Shown: positions 1 to 10,554 of the stretch, one piece after another | How positions within the stretch are numbered: position 1 is the stretch's first letter | Layout: each line of letters opens with the position of its first letter | NCBI RefSeq assembly: GCF_012273895.1 | Contig: NW_024045138.1 | Coordinates: 62,001-126,000 of the forward strand | Direction: 5' to 3' | Length of the DNA: 64,000 nucleotides | Source of the DNA: Zerene cesonia | Lineage: Eukaryota; Arthropoda; Insecta; Lepidoptera; Pieridae | Translations under genes and position numbers: made by a program | Notes under the pieces: model-generated | Told to the model about the DNA's origin: nothing | What the model saw: the letters and a program-made list of their open reading frames with translations, nothing else | Databases searched by the model: none

Positions 1-1
1 C

Positions 2-1273
2 AATAAAATACAACAAATAAAAGAATTTATCAACTCTATCCCCTCATATGAGTCTCATTATTCTTTACATAAGTCAGTAAACCGTAAATATTTAGCACCA
101 GATTTAAATTTAAGTATTCTTTATTCCCTTTATACTGAAAAGGTTTCAAATCCTACATCAAAATTCATTTTTAGTAAAGTATTTAATGAGGAGTTCAATT
201 TGAGTTTTCATGCACCAATTACTGATTCTTGTAAGAGGTGTGATGCATTTGCTATTAAATTAAAAGCTTGTACTAATGAAGTAGAAAAAGTAAGATTAGA
301 ACAAGATCAAAAATTACATCTGCTAAAAGCTGAGGTAGCTAGAGAAGGGGTCAAGAAGGATGTAGAGTTATATAAAGAAGACGAAGATGTCTGCATAATA
401 TCTTTTGATCTAATGAAAACCCTTCCAACCCCTGTTATCAGCACAGGCATATGTTATTATAAACGACAACTCTGGACATACTGCCTTGGGATACATAACA
501 TGAAAAATGATGATGTGTTTATGTTTACATGGGATGAAAGTGTAGCATCACGTGGGCCCCAAGAAATAGCATCCTGCATATTATACTTTCTCAAACATAT
601 TGTAAAATGTAAACATCTCATTATGTTCTCAGATCAATGTGGCGGCCAAAACCGCAATATTAAGATGGCCCTTTTCTGCCAATACATTGTTTCTAGTTCG
701 GAATACACTACAATTAAAATTGACCAATAATTTCTAGTAAGTGGTCATTCATACATGTCTTGTGATCAAGACTTTGGCCTTATTGAAAAGAAAAAGAGGT
801 TTTTCAAAACCATTTTTGTACCTAAAGATTGGGAACAGGTCATTTTAGCCGCTAGAAAGAATAAACCATTTAAAATAGTATCAATGAATAAAGATTTATT
901 TTTTTCTTGTAAAATTTTAGAAAAAAACATTACTAACAGAAAAATTGCTATAGATAAAGGTAAAGTGGAGTGGTTAAAAATGCAATGGATTATGTATCAT
1001 GAAATACATCCCTTCAAACTTTATTTTAAATATTCTAATAATCCTGAAGTTCTTTTCCAGGAAGTTGATTTTAAAAAAAGAAACTCAGTTATAATTGAAA
1101 ATCTTGAACCTTTATAATATCCTAATGGTCATGACATTAGTGAACTGAAAAAAAAAGATTTATTGGAATTGTTAAACTTTATTCCACCCATTCATCATAT
1201 CTTTTATAACAGTCTAAAGAGCTCAGCAACTTCAAGTGATGTTATTTTCAATGATGACCCTCTTGATGAATAA
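2..1273 (+). pseudogene. Decayed transposon-type ORF with two internal stops, cut by the window edge
   Basis: One reading frame is open from base 2 to 727, stops at TAA 728-730, resumes in the same frame to a second TAA at 1115-1117, and resumes again to TAA 1271-1273. The frame makes sense across both stops, so these look like point nonsense mutations in a once continuous protein of more than 420 residues. Visible features are a paired cysteine (CKRCDAF), a stretch with acidic residue, FSDQCGGQNRN, and a later EWLKMQWIMYHEI segment. Proteins of this kind (a DUF7869-like family, as I recall it) are scattered through insect genomes in multiple copies and are thought to come from mobile elements; the Asp and GGQN block suggest an RNase-H-like nuclease fold, which is inference. 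The start lies outside the window. No terminal repeats were found. It is unlikely to make a working protein. Confidence 0.7.
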
Positions 1274-1726
1274 AATAGGTATAAACTATTCATCAAAAGG
1301 ATCATCAATAGAAATTTACTTGTAAATGTTATTTCCTAACTTGCTACGGCATTTAATTAATAATTTAGGTTATTTTAATAAAATTTATATGTTTCAGTGA
1401 TATACCTTGTTTTAATTTTAGCCTAACCTTGTATTTAATTAAAATATAAATCCTGAACCAAAATACAAAAGTGGCCCAAACCTCAAAAATACTACTTAAA
1501 AGTTTTTTTTTTAACAGTTTAAATGTTATAACAAAGGCAATCAAGATAAACAACAAGAAAATCATCACAGTTTACATTAGTATCCAATTGTTGATCATAA
1601 ATCAAATTCACAAATCAAGTCTACCTAAGTATTTTTTTATTTCTCTAATGTACCTATCTCAAGGTTAGGCCACTTTTGCGCTGATGGCCTCAATTAAAGT
1701 CCGATATAAATTTTCAAGGCTCGGCG

Positions 1727-2479
1727 ACCAGTCTACGGCGAATAATTAAGGAATTGGGATTTCGATGGAAGAAGACTGAAACAAACAGAAAAATTTTGAT
1801 AGAAAAAACTAATATTAGATTATTAAGAATACAATTTTTATTAAAAATAAAACAATATAGGCAAGAAAACCGGCCCATTATATACACAGACGAAACTTAC
1901 GTACATGCGACTCATACTACCGCCAAATCCTGGACTGATGGTACAAAAGAAGGTATTAAAAAACCAATTTCAAAGGGCCAACGTGCAGTAATTATACATG
2001 CAGGGTCAGAAGCAGGTTTCGTGCCCAATGCTTTGCTAGTTTTTAAATCCGGCATTAAGTCTGGCGACTACCACGACGATATGAATTTTAATAACTACGA
2101 AAAGTGGTTAAGGACGCAATTGATGCCAAATCTTCCACCAAGATCCGTCGTGGTAGTCGATAATGCCTCTTATCACAATAAGCAATATGATGCAGCCCCA
2201 ACATCAAACAGTAGGAAATCAGAAATGCAAGCATGGTTACGTGAAAAAAATATTACCTTTACATCGGAAATGTTCAAGCCACAACTGTACGAGTTAATAA
2301 AATCTAATAAAGACCGATTCAAAAAATATAATATCGACAAGATTTTAGCAGAGCAGAAGTTCTGCTCTGCTAAAATCATTCTTCTTCTTTCAAATTCTGC
2401 TGCAGAACCACGAGGTCCTCCGTTTACCACCATATCACCCTGACCTTAATCCCATCGAATTGGCATGGGCTGCCATAAA
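1727..2479 (+). pseudogene. Broken DDE_3-type (Tc1/IS630-like) transposase, truncated by the assembly gap
   Basis: The frame opens near 1727 (SLRRIIKELGFRWKKT, helix-turn-helix-like end) and runs into a DDE nuclease core. IIYTDETYVHATH holds the first catalytic Asp and SVVVVDNASYHN the second. The third acidic residue lies in HPDLNPIELAW, but that block is in another frame: the main frame stops at TGA 2441-2443, after an inserted stretch at about 2350-2407 that contains two palindromes. After the insertion the frame PPYHPDLNPIELAWAAIK continues to the N run, so the C-terminus is unseen. Related intact insect proteins carry the three acidic residues in one frame. This copy cannot encode a whole transposase as it stands; a misassembly next to the gap is an alternative explanation. 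Confidence 0.8.
2341..2377. repeat. Perfect palindrome, 18-bp arms, 1-bp spacer
   Basis: The left arm at 2341-2358 (GATTTTAGCAGAGCAGAA) is matched exactly by its reverse complement at 2360-2377, with a single G between them. A smaller palindrome, TTCTGCTGCAGAA, follows at 2395-2407. Both sit inside the transposase reading frame exactly where its sequence stops making sense. Confidence 0.95.
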
Positions 2480-3479
2480 NNNNNNNNNNNNNNNNNNNNN
2501 NNNNNNNNNNNNNNNNNNNNNNNNNNNNNNNNNNNNNNNNNNNNNNNNNNNNNNNNNNNNNNNNNNNNNNNNNNNNNNNNNNNNNNNNNNNNNNNNNNNN
2601 NNNNNNNNNNNNNNNNNNNNNNNNNNNNNNNNNNNNNNNNNNNNNNNNNNNNNNNNNNNNNNNNNNNNNNNNNNNNNNNNNNNNNNNNNNNNNNNNNNNN
2701 NNNNNNNNNNNNNNNNNNNNNNNNNNNNNNNNNNNNNNNNNNNNNNNNNNNNNNNNNNNNNNNNNNNNNNNNNNNNNNNNNNNNNNNNNNNNNNNNNNNN
2801 NNNNNNNNNNNNNNNNNNNNNNNNNNNNNNNNNNNNNNNNNNNNNNNNNNNNNNNNNNNNNNNNNNNNNNNNNNNNNNNNNNNNNNNNNNNNNNNNNNNN
2901 NNNNNNNNNNNNNNNNNNNNNNNNNNNNNNNNNNNNNNNNNNNNNNNNNNNNNNNNNNNNNNNNNNNNNNNNNNNNNNNNNNNNNNNNNNNNNNNNNNNN
3001 NNNNNNNNNNNNNNNNNNNNNNNNNNNNNNNNNNNNNNNNNNNNNNNNNNNNNNNNNNNNNNNNNNNNNNNNNNNNNNNNNNNNNNNNNNNNNNNNNNNN
3101 NNNNNNNNNNNNNNNNNNNNNNNNNNNNNNNNNNNNNNNNNNNNNNNNNNNNNNNNNNNNNNNNNNNNNNNNNNNNNNNNNNNNNNNNNNNNNNNNNNNN
3201 NNNNNNNNNNNNNNNNNNNNNNNNNNNNNNNNNNNNNNNNNNNNNNNNNNNNNNNNNNNNNNNNNNNNNNNNNNNNNNNNNNNNNNNNNNNNNNNNNNNN
3301 NNNNNNNNNNNNNNNNNNNNNNNNNNNNNNNNNNNNNNNNNNNNNNNNNNNNNNNNNNNNNNNNNNNNNNNNNNNNNNNNNNNNNNNNNNNNNNNNNNNN
3401 NNNNNNNNNNNNNNNNNNNNNNNNNNNNNNNNNNNNNNNNNNNNNNNNNNNNNNNNNNNNNNNNNNNNNNNNNNNNNNN
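2480..3479. other. Assembly gap, exactly 1,000 N
   Basis: The run is 1,000 undetermined bases, a round number that suggests a placeholder rather than a measured length. It cuts the transposase on its left. It may also hide the missing exons of the PUS1 gene, which reads towards it from the right. Confidence 1.
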
Positions 3480-3861
3480 AATATAAGCGGTGTTGTCTCA
3501 TATGCCTCGTCAGTGCGGCATGTGTAGTAGCGCGAGGGATGTCGCACTACGTATAACCTTTTTTAATAAAAGTAATTTTTTAAAACTACCAACAATTTGT
3601 TGCTTCTTCAAGAACTACTGCCTAAGTTTTTTTGGTTTGGAAACTATATATTCCACACATTTTTATTATCTAAGTATTTGTTTATTGTGTATATTTTTTT
3701 TTAAATCTAGTTAGTTTTAAAAAGTGATCTAGATTTTTAAGTACGGTACTAAGTAACTTAAGGAATTATATCATAAAAACGAATTAAATAAGGTCACACA
3801 CAATAATTATAACATACAGATATGCAAGAGTATACATAGTAATGTAGGAGAGATAAAATAA

Positions 3862-4089
3862 TTAGCCAGAGACAGTCTTTCTCCATCATCATCTTCTTTA
3901 GTTCAACCAGTTTTTAAGATTGAATTAACTTCTAATTCTGTATTAAATACTACACACTCGTCACAGCTCAGCCCAGATATCAAGATTCCTGTACCCCAGG
4001 GTGCATTTATTCGGGACAAAAAGTATTTATACTATTCTTTATGTTATCAACGGACGAACATCCAAACAAATATACTTTCATATTTATAA
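3862..4089 (+). other. Open frame without ATG, serine-rich start, unrecognised
   Basis: The frame is open for 75 codons between stops at 3859 and 4087. It begins after an AG (3868-3869) that could be a splice acceptor and reads DSLSPSSSSLVQPVFKIEL, then a section ending in IPVPQGAFIRDKKYLYY. Codon use and the hydrophilic run look more protein-like than the surrounding AT-rich DNA, but there is no start codon and I know no homologue. The 3' end merges into TTTATAATATTAGTG, the tail motif of the dispersed repeats in this window, so it may be a transposon fragment. It lies in the 3' flank of the partial PUS1 gene, on the opposite strand. Confidence 0.2.
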
Positions 4090-4108
4090 TATTAGTGTTA
4101 TTACTTAC

Positions 4109-5007
4109 GAAGCTTTAATGATACAACTTGTCTCGCCGCAGACACACCCTTATCTGTTCTAGAACTTCTCTGGAACTGGGCATTCTGTTGATTTACAAAG
4201 TCCTCCTCTGTAATGTACTTTGCATCTCGTAAAGCTGTTAATAGGTCTTCTTCTATTGTCTTTACTCCTGGATTTCTGTAACAAATTACTTTTACAATGC
4301 CATTGGATTGTACGGAATCTGATCGGAAATAGTTCAATTAACATTTATTGTATATTTTAAATCAAAAAGGTACATAGAAAGCAAGCTTTTACAAGGTTTA
4401 TGTCATTTCAGATGAATATTTTTTTGTGTTACACATTTTAAAGGTAAAAACAGTGTCTTTATAGACACCATTTTAACTTGTATATTGATACTAAACTATT
4501 TGGATTATGTGCCCAAAATGTCTTTGTTTTGAGTTGTCCAATTGAACAGATGTGATTTTTCATAACAAATTAACTGCATTTCTTTTCTGCGGGAATGTGT
4601 AGTCCTTAGTAGAAAATTCACAAGCCGCTATCAATGGAATCAATACAATGAAATTCAGACTGCATGATTCGAACATGCAGCCAAAGTGATATCAAAGACA
4701 TTATGAGTTGTGATAGAATAGAATTTTCGTTTCAGCTCAATAAAACTAAATTTTTTAAGGAAACATTTTTATACCTCTGCATTCCATAATAGTCCACGCC
4801 ACAATAACCTAGCAGCATTGCCATTTTTTTCCTCTTAATACGTTCAAATGGCTGGTCACAAGTCTTTTTAGCGTCACTTTCGCCATTTTCTGTCTTGTTT
4901 TCGTTAAACTCCCACTGCCGCTTCATACGCCGCCGCTGGTGGTATCTCGTATGTTGTTTATTAACAAGCTCATCGCCTTTCTCCACACTCTCCGCCGCGA
5001 CACTCAT
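4109..5007 (-). CDS. Pus1: tRNA pseudouridine synthase PUS1 (TruA family), first two coding exons only
   Basis: Exon 1 is 5007-4775 (ATG at 5007, donor GTATAA) and exon 2 is 4275-4109 (acceptor TTACAG, donor GTAAGT). They join in phase into about 133 residues. The N-terminus is basic and hydrophilic with a KRKK cluster (about 59-62), fitting nuclear import. The TruA fold starts at MLLGYCGVDYYGMQR, and the catalytic aspartate is in RSSRTDKGVSAARQVVSLKL (Asp119 by my count). Family members isomerise uridines in tRNAs and some other RNAs, in nucleus and mitochondria. The rest of the catalytic domain is absent: nothing matching it was found at 3480-4108, and a 1,000-N gap follows. The exon 2 donor is intact, so the gene probably continues in or beyond the gap. 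It is divergent from the TipE-like gene, with starts 982 bp apart. Confidence 0.92.
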
Positions 5008-5989
5008 TGCTAATTGTCTAACTTGAATACGACCTTAAAAAAGTATGTAGTTTAAGTCTCCAGACAAAAAGTTATCTACAAAAGTTGTTTGAGAAGCAAC
5101 ACGCCACTAAAACTAGTATAATTTTTACACAAATATACAAAAATCACAGAATGCACGTGTTTACTCAAAAAAATGAATACCTGTTTTTATAAAGTTTGCA
5201 TGTTTAGGGAGATTACTTCTCAGTGTATTAATAAATGTTTGAAATAATCGGACTGACATACCTAATAATTAAGCACAATTTCAGTACAATAAAATTATTT
5301 TGATTCGATAATATTCATAACCAATTCAATTCAATTTTATTTTATGAATGGCAGTGCTGTGTTGCCACAATTTTGCCAATGTCACGTTGTGGATAGTTTT
5401 ACATCTGAGATTTATAAGAGGCTCAAAAGTATCCGTCAAGCGCAGATATCACAACACAAAAATGAAACACACAATATTCATAACCATTAACATGACATGA
5501 TTTCAGTTTGATGACAATTGTAATGTCTTATGTCATATGTTAGCAAATCGAACTGTCGGAAAAAAAAATAGGCAAAAGTTTGGAATCTTACAGACAGAAT
5601 ATATTCTTTTCTCTGTGATTGTCTATAACAATTTTTTTATATAAATTCTATGCAAACATTTTTATGCAAAATGGGAATATTTATAGATAATTCTATCATA
5701 TATAAAAAAAATTCAGACCCACAAAAAAGGAATATCAATTAGGATTTACTTGATATTTACGTATCTATATAACATTTATTTTGAAAATAAAATTTTACCA
5801 ACAGGTGAAATAAAATACAAGAATTGTTTTATTCGATAAATTTATAAGATGTTAGATACGATAATACCGTATATAGGTACCATTGTTAAAATCTTAACTG
5901 CGCATGTTATAACTTGGCGCATGCTCTGCAATACAATGCATTTGGGACAAGGTTTTTAATTCAGCATGGGTTGACGCAGTGCTCTAAAA
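5008..5989. other. Divergent intergenic region between PUS1 and the TipE-like gene
   Basis: This is 982 bp of AT-rich DNA between two outward-facing start codons. It must hold the PUS1 5' region and at least the proximal 5' UTR of the TipE-like gene. I see no dispersed repeat and no motif strong enough to name. Confidence 0.6.
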
Positions 5990-6670
5990 ATGCGTGGTGG
6001 AAGTTCAGAAAGACTGGTCGTACGAGCCAAGCGTAGAAGAGGAGATACGCGCGCCAGACTCACACGATATATAACAATTTCATTGGCAGCAGTGCTCGGT
6101 GGAGGCAGTTCAGCATTACTTTTTCTTGTGCCTCTTTACGCAGACCCAGCGCTAAGCGCTTTAGCCGCTGACTTCGATCCGGTCCCTGCGGAATGCGTAA
6201 CAGAGAGACGGGACGACAGGCTCGGACTCGACAACTGCACTTGGGCGTCCTGCCGAGAAGGATGCACTAGCGATGCATATAAATGTATTCAACTACATGT
6301 CAAATACAAAGCATACGCCGAGGATTGGCGTCCGGGTGTACTGTATGTAAATATAAAGGGATGTGGTTATCCGCCAGTTGTGAATTGTGAGAATTTTACA
6401 CTCAACTACGGCTATGTGGGCGCCAGGTATCCATGTTTCTGGTCCCGAGCGGACACCACAGTCGTGGTGCCTAGATGGTCGAGAGGTGAGCAAGTAGCCA
6501 CTGTGACGAGGACACTAGCTCTGCCGCTCTTTCTGTCTGGATGCGCGGGAATTGGTCTATGCGCTTTGCACTGCGAATGTCGACCGCGACGCAAGCGGCG
6601 ACCACCGCGCAGGCCTCCGCGTCTCCCAACGCTGTCTATCGACGACACAACCGTATACCGGCTGGCCTAG
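5990..6670 (+). CDS. TipE-family protein, auxiliary subunit of the voltage-gated sodium channel
   Basis: This is a single uninterrupted frame of 226 residues, ATG at 5990 and TAG at 6668. TipE and the Drosophila TEH proteins are insect beta-like subunits that raise surface expression and tune gating of the Para sodium channel. Seen here: a basic cytoplasmic N-terminus, membrane segment 1 at about 27-49 and membrane segment 2 at about 174-196. Between them lies a large extracellular loop with many cysteines (69, 83, 88, 92, 99, 125, 133, 149) and two N-glycosylation sequons (NCT at 82, NFT at 135). The block DNCTWASCREGCTSD is the family's hallmark. The C-terminal tail is very Arg/Pro-rich. 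The coding part has no intron and is more GC-rich than its flanks. Family membership is secure; which paralogue (tipE or Teh1-4) is not resolved. Confidence 0.92.
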   Translation: MRGGSSERLVVRAKRRRGDTRARLTRYITISLAAVLGGGSSALLFLVPLYADPALSALAADFDPVPAECVTERRDDRLGLDNCTWASCREGCTSDAYKCIQLHVKYKAYAEDWRPGVLYVNIKGCGYPPVVNCENFTLNYGYVGARYPCFWSRADTTVVVPRWSRGEQVATVTRTLALPLFLSGCAGIGLCALHCECRPRRKRRPPRRPPRLPTLSIDDTTVYRLA

Positions 6671-6910
6671 CTTAGCCTTATATCAAATCTCGTCTTCAAG
6701 CACATATAGAATTGATTTTACGTGTGAAGTTACTATTATTAATTATCGTCTTTAGTTTTGCTATACGCACTATGGAATTTGATTATATCATTCAGACTCG
6801 ATCGTATATGAATAGCAAACAATTTTACTGTAGGTTAAGACCTAGTTATATTTCAGTGTGAAATAATTATATTTTAATAAGAATGAGAGTTATGTTCTTT
6901 AATTGAGTTT

Positions 6911-6916
6911 AATAAA
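6911..6916 (+). promoter_or_regulatory. Poly(A) signal AATAAA for the TipE-like gene
   Basis: This is a canonical AATAAA 241 bp past the TAG, followed within 30 bp by A/T-rich sequence. It gives a 3' UTR of about 260 bp. A TTTATT at 6939-6944 is the same signal on the other strand and could serve the convergent cyclin J transcript. Confidence 0.5.
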
Positions 6917-6949
6917 AACCATGAAAAGAGTAAATACTTTTATTTCAAG

Positions 6950-9900
6950 TTGCATCTTTAAATTTTATTCGTTGAGTACAAAACTATGGTGTCCTATTAC
7001 AATCATCAATCATTTAACACGTAGTACCATCACATCAGTCTTTAAGCGATATATTATTATATCATTGCTCTAACATAGCATCTCTCCAACCATAACACAG
7101 TGTAACAGGGTTACCATATCAAATCATAAAATTAGTATAAAATAAATGACATGTGGCAACCCTGCATACATTTTTATTTTAAAAGATGGCATTAAGTACA
7201 GAAGATGCAAGTCGAAGATCGAGAAAATTTGATACGATTTGTGTAACTAACGTTTTTTTGGTCGTTTGGAAATTGCAATTCACTAAAGATTTGAAATCGT
7301 ATCAAATTTTTTTAAATTACAAAAGCGTAGAGTAACAATTATATTATAATAATTTAATTTATGTATTTACGGTTTTAAGATGAAAACATTATATTACGAA
7401 ATTCTCGGAACAATGGTAACTTTTAAAATTAAACTTTCTACAACAAAATCAATGACAACAAGAAATGAGAAAAAAATCGAACAATATTTTTTGCTAAGTA
7501 TTAAAAATTAAAATGCCACAAGTAAAAAATCTAAAAGTACTATGAACATTTTATGAGAAATTACGTAAAACACTAACTATTCACGTACAACTGAAATTTC
7601 TTTTTTTTTTTAACAATAAATAGGGAAATTTCTAATTTTCTGTAATGCCCGTAATAACCCACACTTTGCTACATAATATTTCTTCGAAATTTACAAAAAA
7701 GTATTTTTTTTTTTACTAATCAGACATACACAAGTCGTATGATATCTCAATTATTTACATATCATCGAGTGAGCAAATAAATCGCAAAAAAGAAAGAAAA
7801 AAAAACTGTATAAAATAGAAAATTAAAATGCACAAAAATAATCCAATATCACACGATAATCGGATTTTAACATCAAAAATAAACGAACTCTGTTCACAAC
7901 CATTCTGCGCAATTTATATAAATTTTAAAGTTAAGTCTAAGATATTACGATAACAGATTACATAGAAACAATTTTAAAACACTGGCAACCTCTAAAATCT
8001 CTGTATGATGAGAAAACATGTTTTTTTTTTCGAATTGTTAAGTGATAGGTAAACAAATTAGATGCGTAAAGCAATTCTTCGAATGATTTAAAGAAATAAG
8101 CGTTTTAATTTATCCTTGTTCGTTTATTTTGTAATCTTCATGAGAAGCTGCCATTTCGTAAAGTATAAATTATGAGACATATTTTATTCTACAAAACATT
8201 TTCTACTTTCGGGATCGAATATCTGATGGCTCCAATCGTAATAACTTAATGAAAACAATAAAAAACATTGTTCTAAAATTAAAACTAAACGAAAAAAAAA
8301 CGAAAATTATTCTAGCATTTAACATTAAGGTGATGTTTTACAATCTGTGACATTACGGCTAAAGAATATAACAGCGCGCGCTTTTAAACTTAAATAGGAG
8401 CATTTTTATTTAATTTTAATGTGTTCTAAATTTAAATTATCCTGTAAACATTAATTGGATCTGATACTTCGAAAAAAAGGAGTTTAAACGGGCGCTGTTA
8501 CAAGATGGAAGCTAGCCTAAATTATTTAATAATCAGAATATATAAAACTGACGTTTTAAATTAATACGTGATAATATTCACCTTAATATTATGAACGAGA
8601 ATTTACCTATATTTACGCGAATGATCGTCAAACAGCTTTGGCAATCATAGCGTGTTCCCTGTATGAACTAATAACACTCTACAATTGATATTCATACAAT
8701 AAATAAATTAAAGGTAAAAGTGGATAGAGACGGCAAACAAAAAACAAAAGACAAGAAGTTACAATAACTACATTTTAAAACTATTTACGTACTGACTTTA
8801 TCCACTGAAAAAAATAATTATTATAGCAGCAATTAGTCCATACAAAGACAACACACGAACTGACATCTCATAAATTTGTCCATTTGGCAAATTCTATACT
8901 GCGTTATATTAATTCGAAACTGTTTATATAAAACTACACAATGTCCGTCCGTGTGTTAATAATATCAAGTCCACAACTTGTCAAAAGTTAAACTTTTTAA
9001 GTTCCCCGGCAAAAGATAAATTCGACAAATACAGTGTTGCCAACTATTTATAACAGGTTCTAAATAATAATGCACTTACTCATATCCTGTTTTTTTTAAT
9101 AACCTTCAGGTTCTATAATCTTTGAACTATATGTAATTTAACTTATTTTTAAGCATCTCTATTTTTTTTCTTTGGCGCACTATGTTGGCAACACTGTCAC
9201 ATTATAATACGCGAGTTGTGAACTCAATTGGTTAATTTGTTACTACCTACCTAATTTTAAATACTTTGTATAAAACGTACTTAGGTTTTTTGATACCGTA
9301 CGAAGTCTTTTAACAGCATTGCTGTGGATAATGTTTATGTTAAAAACAAACTAAACTCTAGACGAAGATCGCGATACTATGATTCACTTTATTTTTATGT
9401 TAATGATATATGCATAACTGTGAGGTGTTCCAGATATTCGTTAATCATTAGTTTAGAAATCATTTACTTTTATTCAGTTGACTTTAAAAAAAGAATTACT
9501 CTTTAAAATCTGTAACATAGGATTTTTTTACATGAAATTCAAGCCATAAATAAAGTAAATAGGTGCAATAAGTTAAAAAAATACGATATAAATAGTCCCG
9601 AGTCAGTTATCTAATTCCATATAATATGGGGCTCAGACTTCGCAATTGGCATAGCATTAATCTAAGGGCGAACGGTTAAATATCAGTTGTGATTTGTCAC
9701 TGTGATTTTTCACAGCGAATTTAGGCATGTGATTTCACAGTGACTTCACTCCTGAACACACTGAATGAAGCTTATGAGCTAAAAAATACGAGATATATTA
9801 GCTCGACAAAATTGTTTGTATACCTAAAAATAGTGGAATATGATTCAACTAGATTTTTGCTATTTTTTAAAATAAATAAAGAAAAGTTGCGTGAATGAAG

Positions 9901-10554
9901 TAGCAATAGGTATATATATTATATAATTAAATAGTTACATAGCGTTATTATTGAACCATTCGCCCATTTCCGCCTGAAGGCGTTTCTCATTGAATACTAC
10001 CATCATACAAATGAATTAATAAATGCAAAAAATTCAGTACATATCTAAAAAACACTGGTACGTCTCTTGGAATGATACTAAAATTGCAACTAGGAACTCT
10101 ATGTGCATGTAAATATGTACTGAATTTGCTAAACAGGTGTGACTGGCTTGAGTTCAAACGAGGCACTTTACAATATGAACAAACTTATTGCTATATTCTT
10201 TACCTTTTAATATTGAGTACAACGCTTCTTAATTGCGATATATTGTTCAAATAAATAACATGCAAAATAAAACGCATTCTACCGTTACAATTCCGACATA
10301 GATCTTAAAAACGCTTAGCAACGCAATGTGTTCAATCATAATCAATTAAAATGATATTGCAGCGCATACTTCATAATAACATTATATTATATACCGCCTA
10401 TTAATCGAAAGCAATGCCTACATTCGAAATTTGAAACTCAAACTTTCAATTTTCGATTCGAAAATTCGAATTTCATTCCAGAATATTCGATTCAGAACGC
10501 GCGCATCGCTCGCTTTTCGAACGTTCCAGAACCAGCCACACCGACTAGACGCTA
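6950..10554. other. AT-rich, repeat-poor stretch between convergent genes; possible long cyclin J 3' UTR
   Basis: About 3.6 kb without a plausible coding frame. Unlike the rest of the window it carries none of the dispersed repeat families, only poly-A and poly-T runs. It lies between the 3' ends of the TipE-like gene (plus) and cyclin J (minus). The lack of insertions would fit purifying selection, for example as a long 3' UTR of cyclin J ending near the minus-strand AATAAA at 6939-6944. This is inference. Confidence 0.4.

Noticed and set aside
2435..3556. Long open frames on both strands across the gap
   Set aside because: They consist of undetermined bases (N), with only a few real residues at the edges.
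6412..6648. Arg-rich minus-strand frame
   Set aside because: Shadow of the TipE-family gene on the opposite strand.
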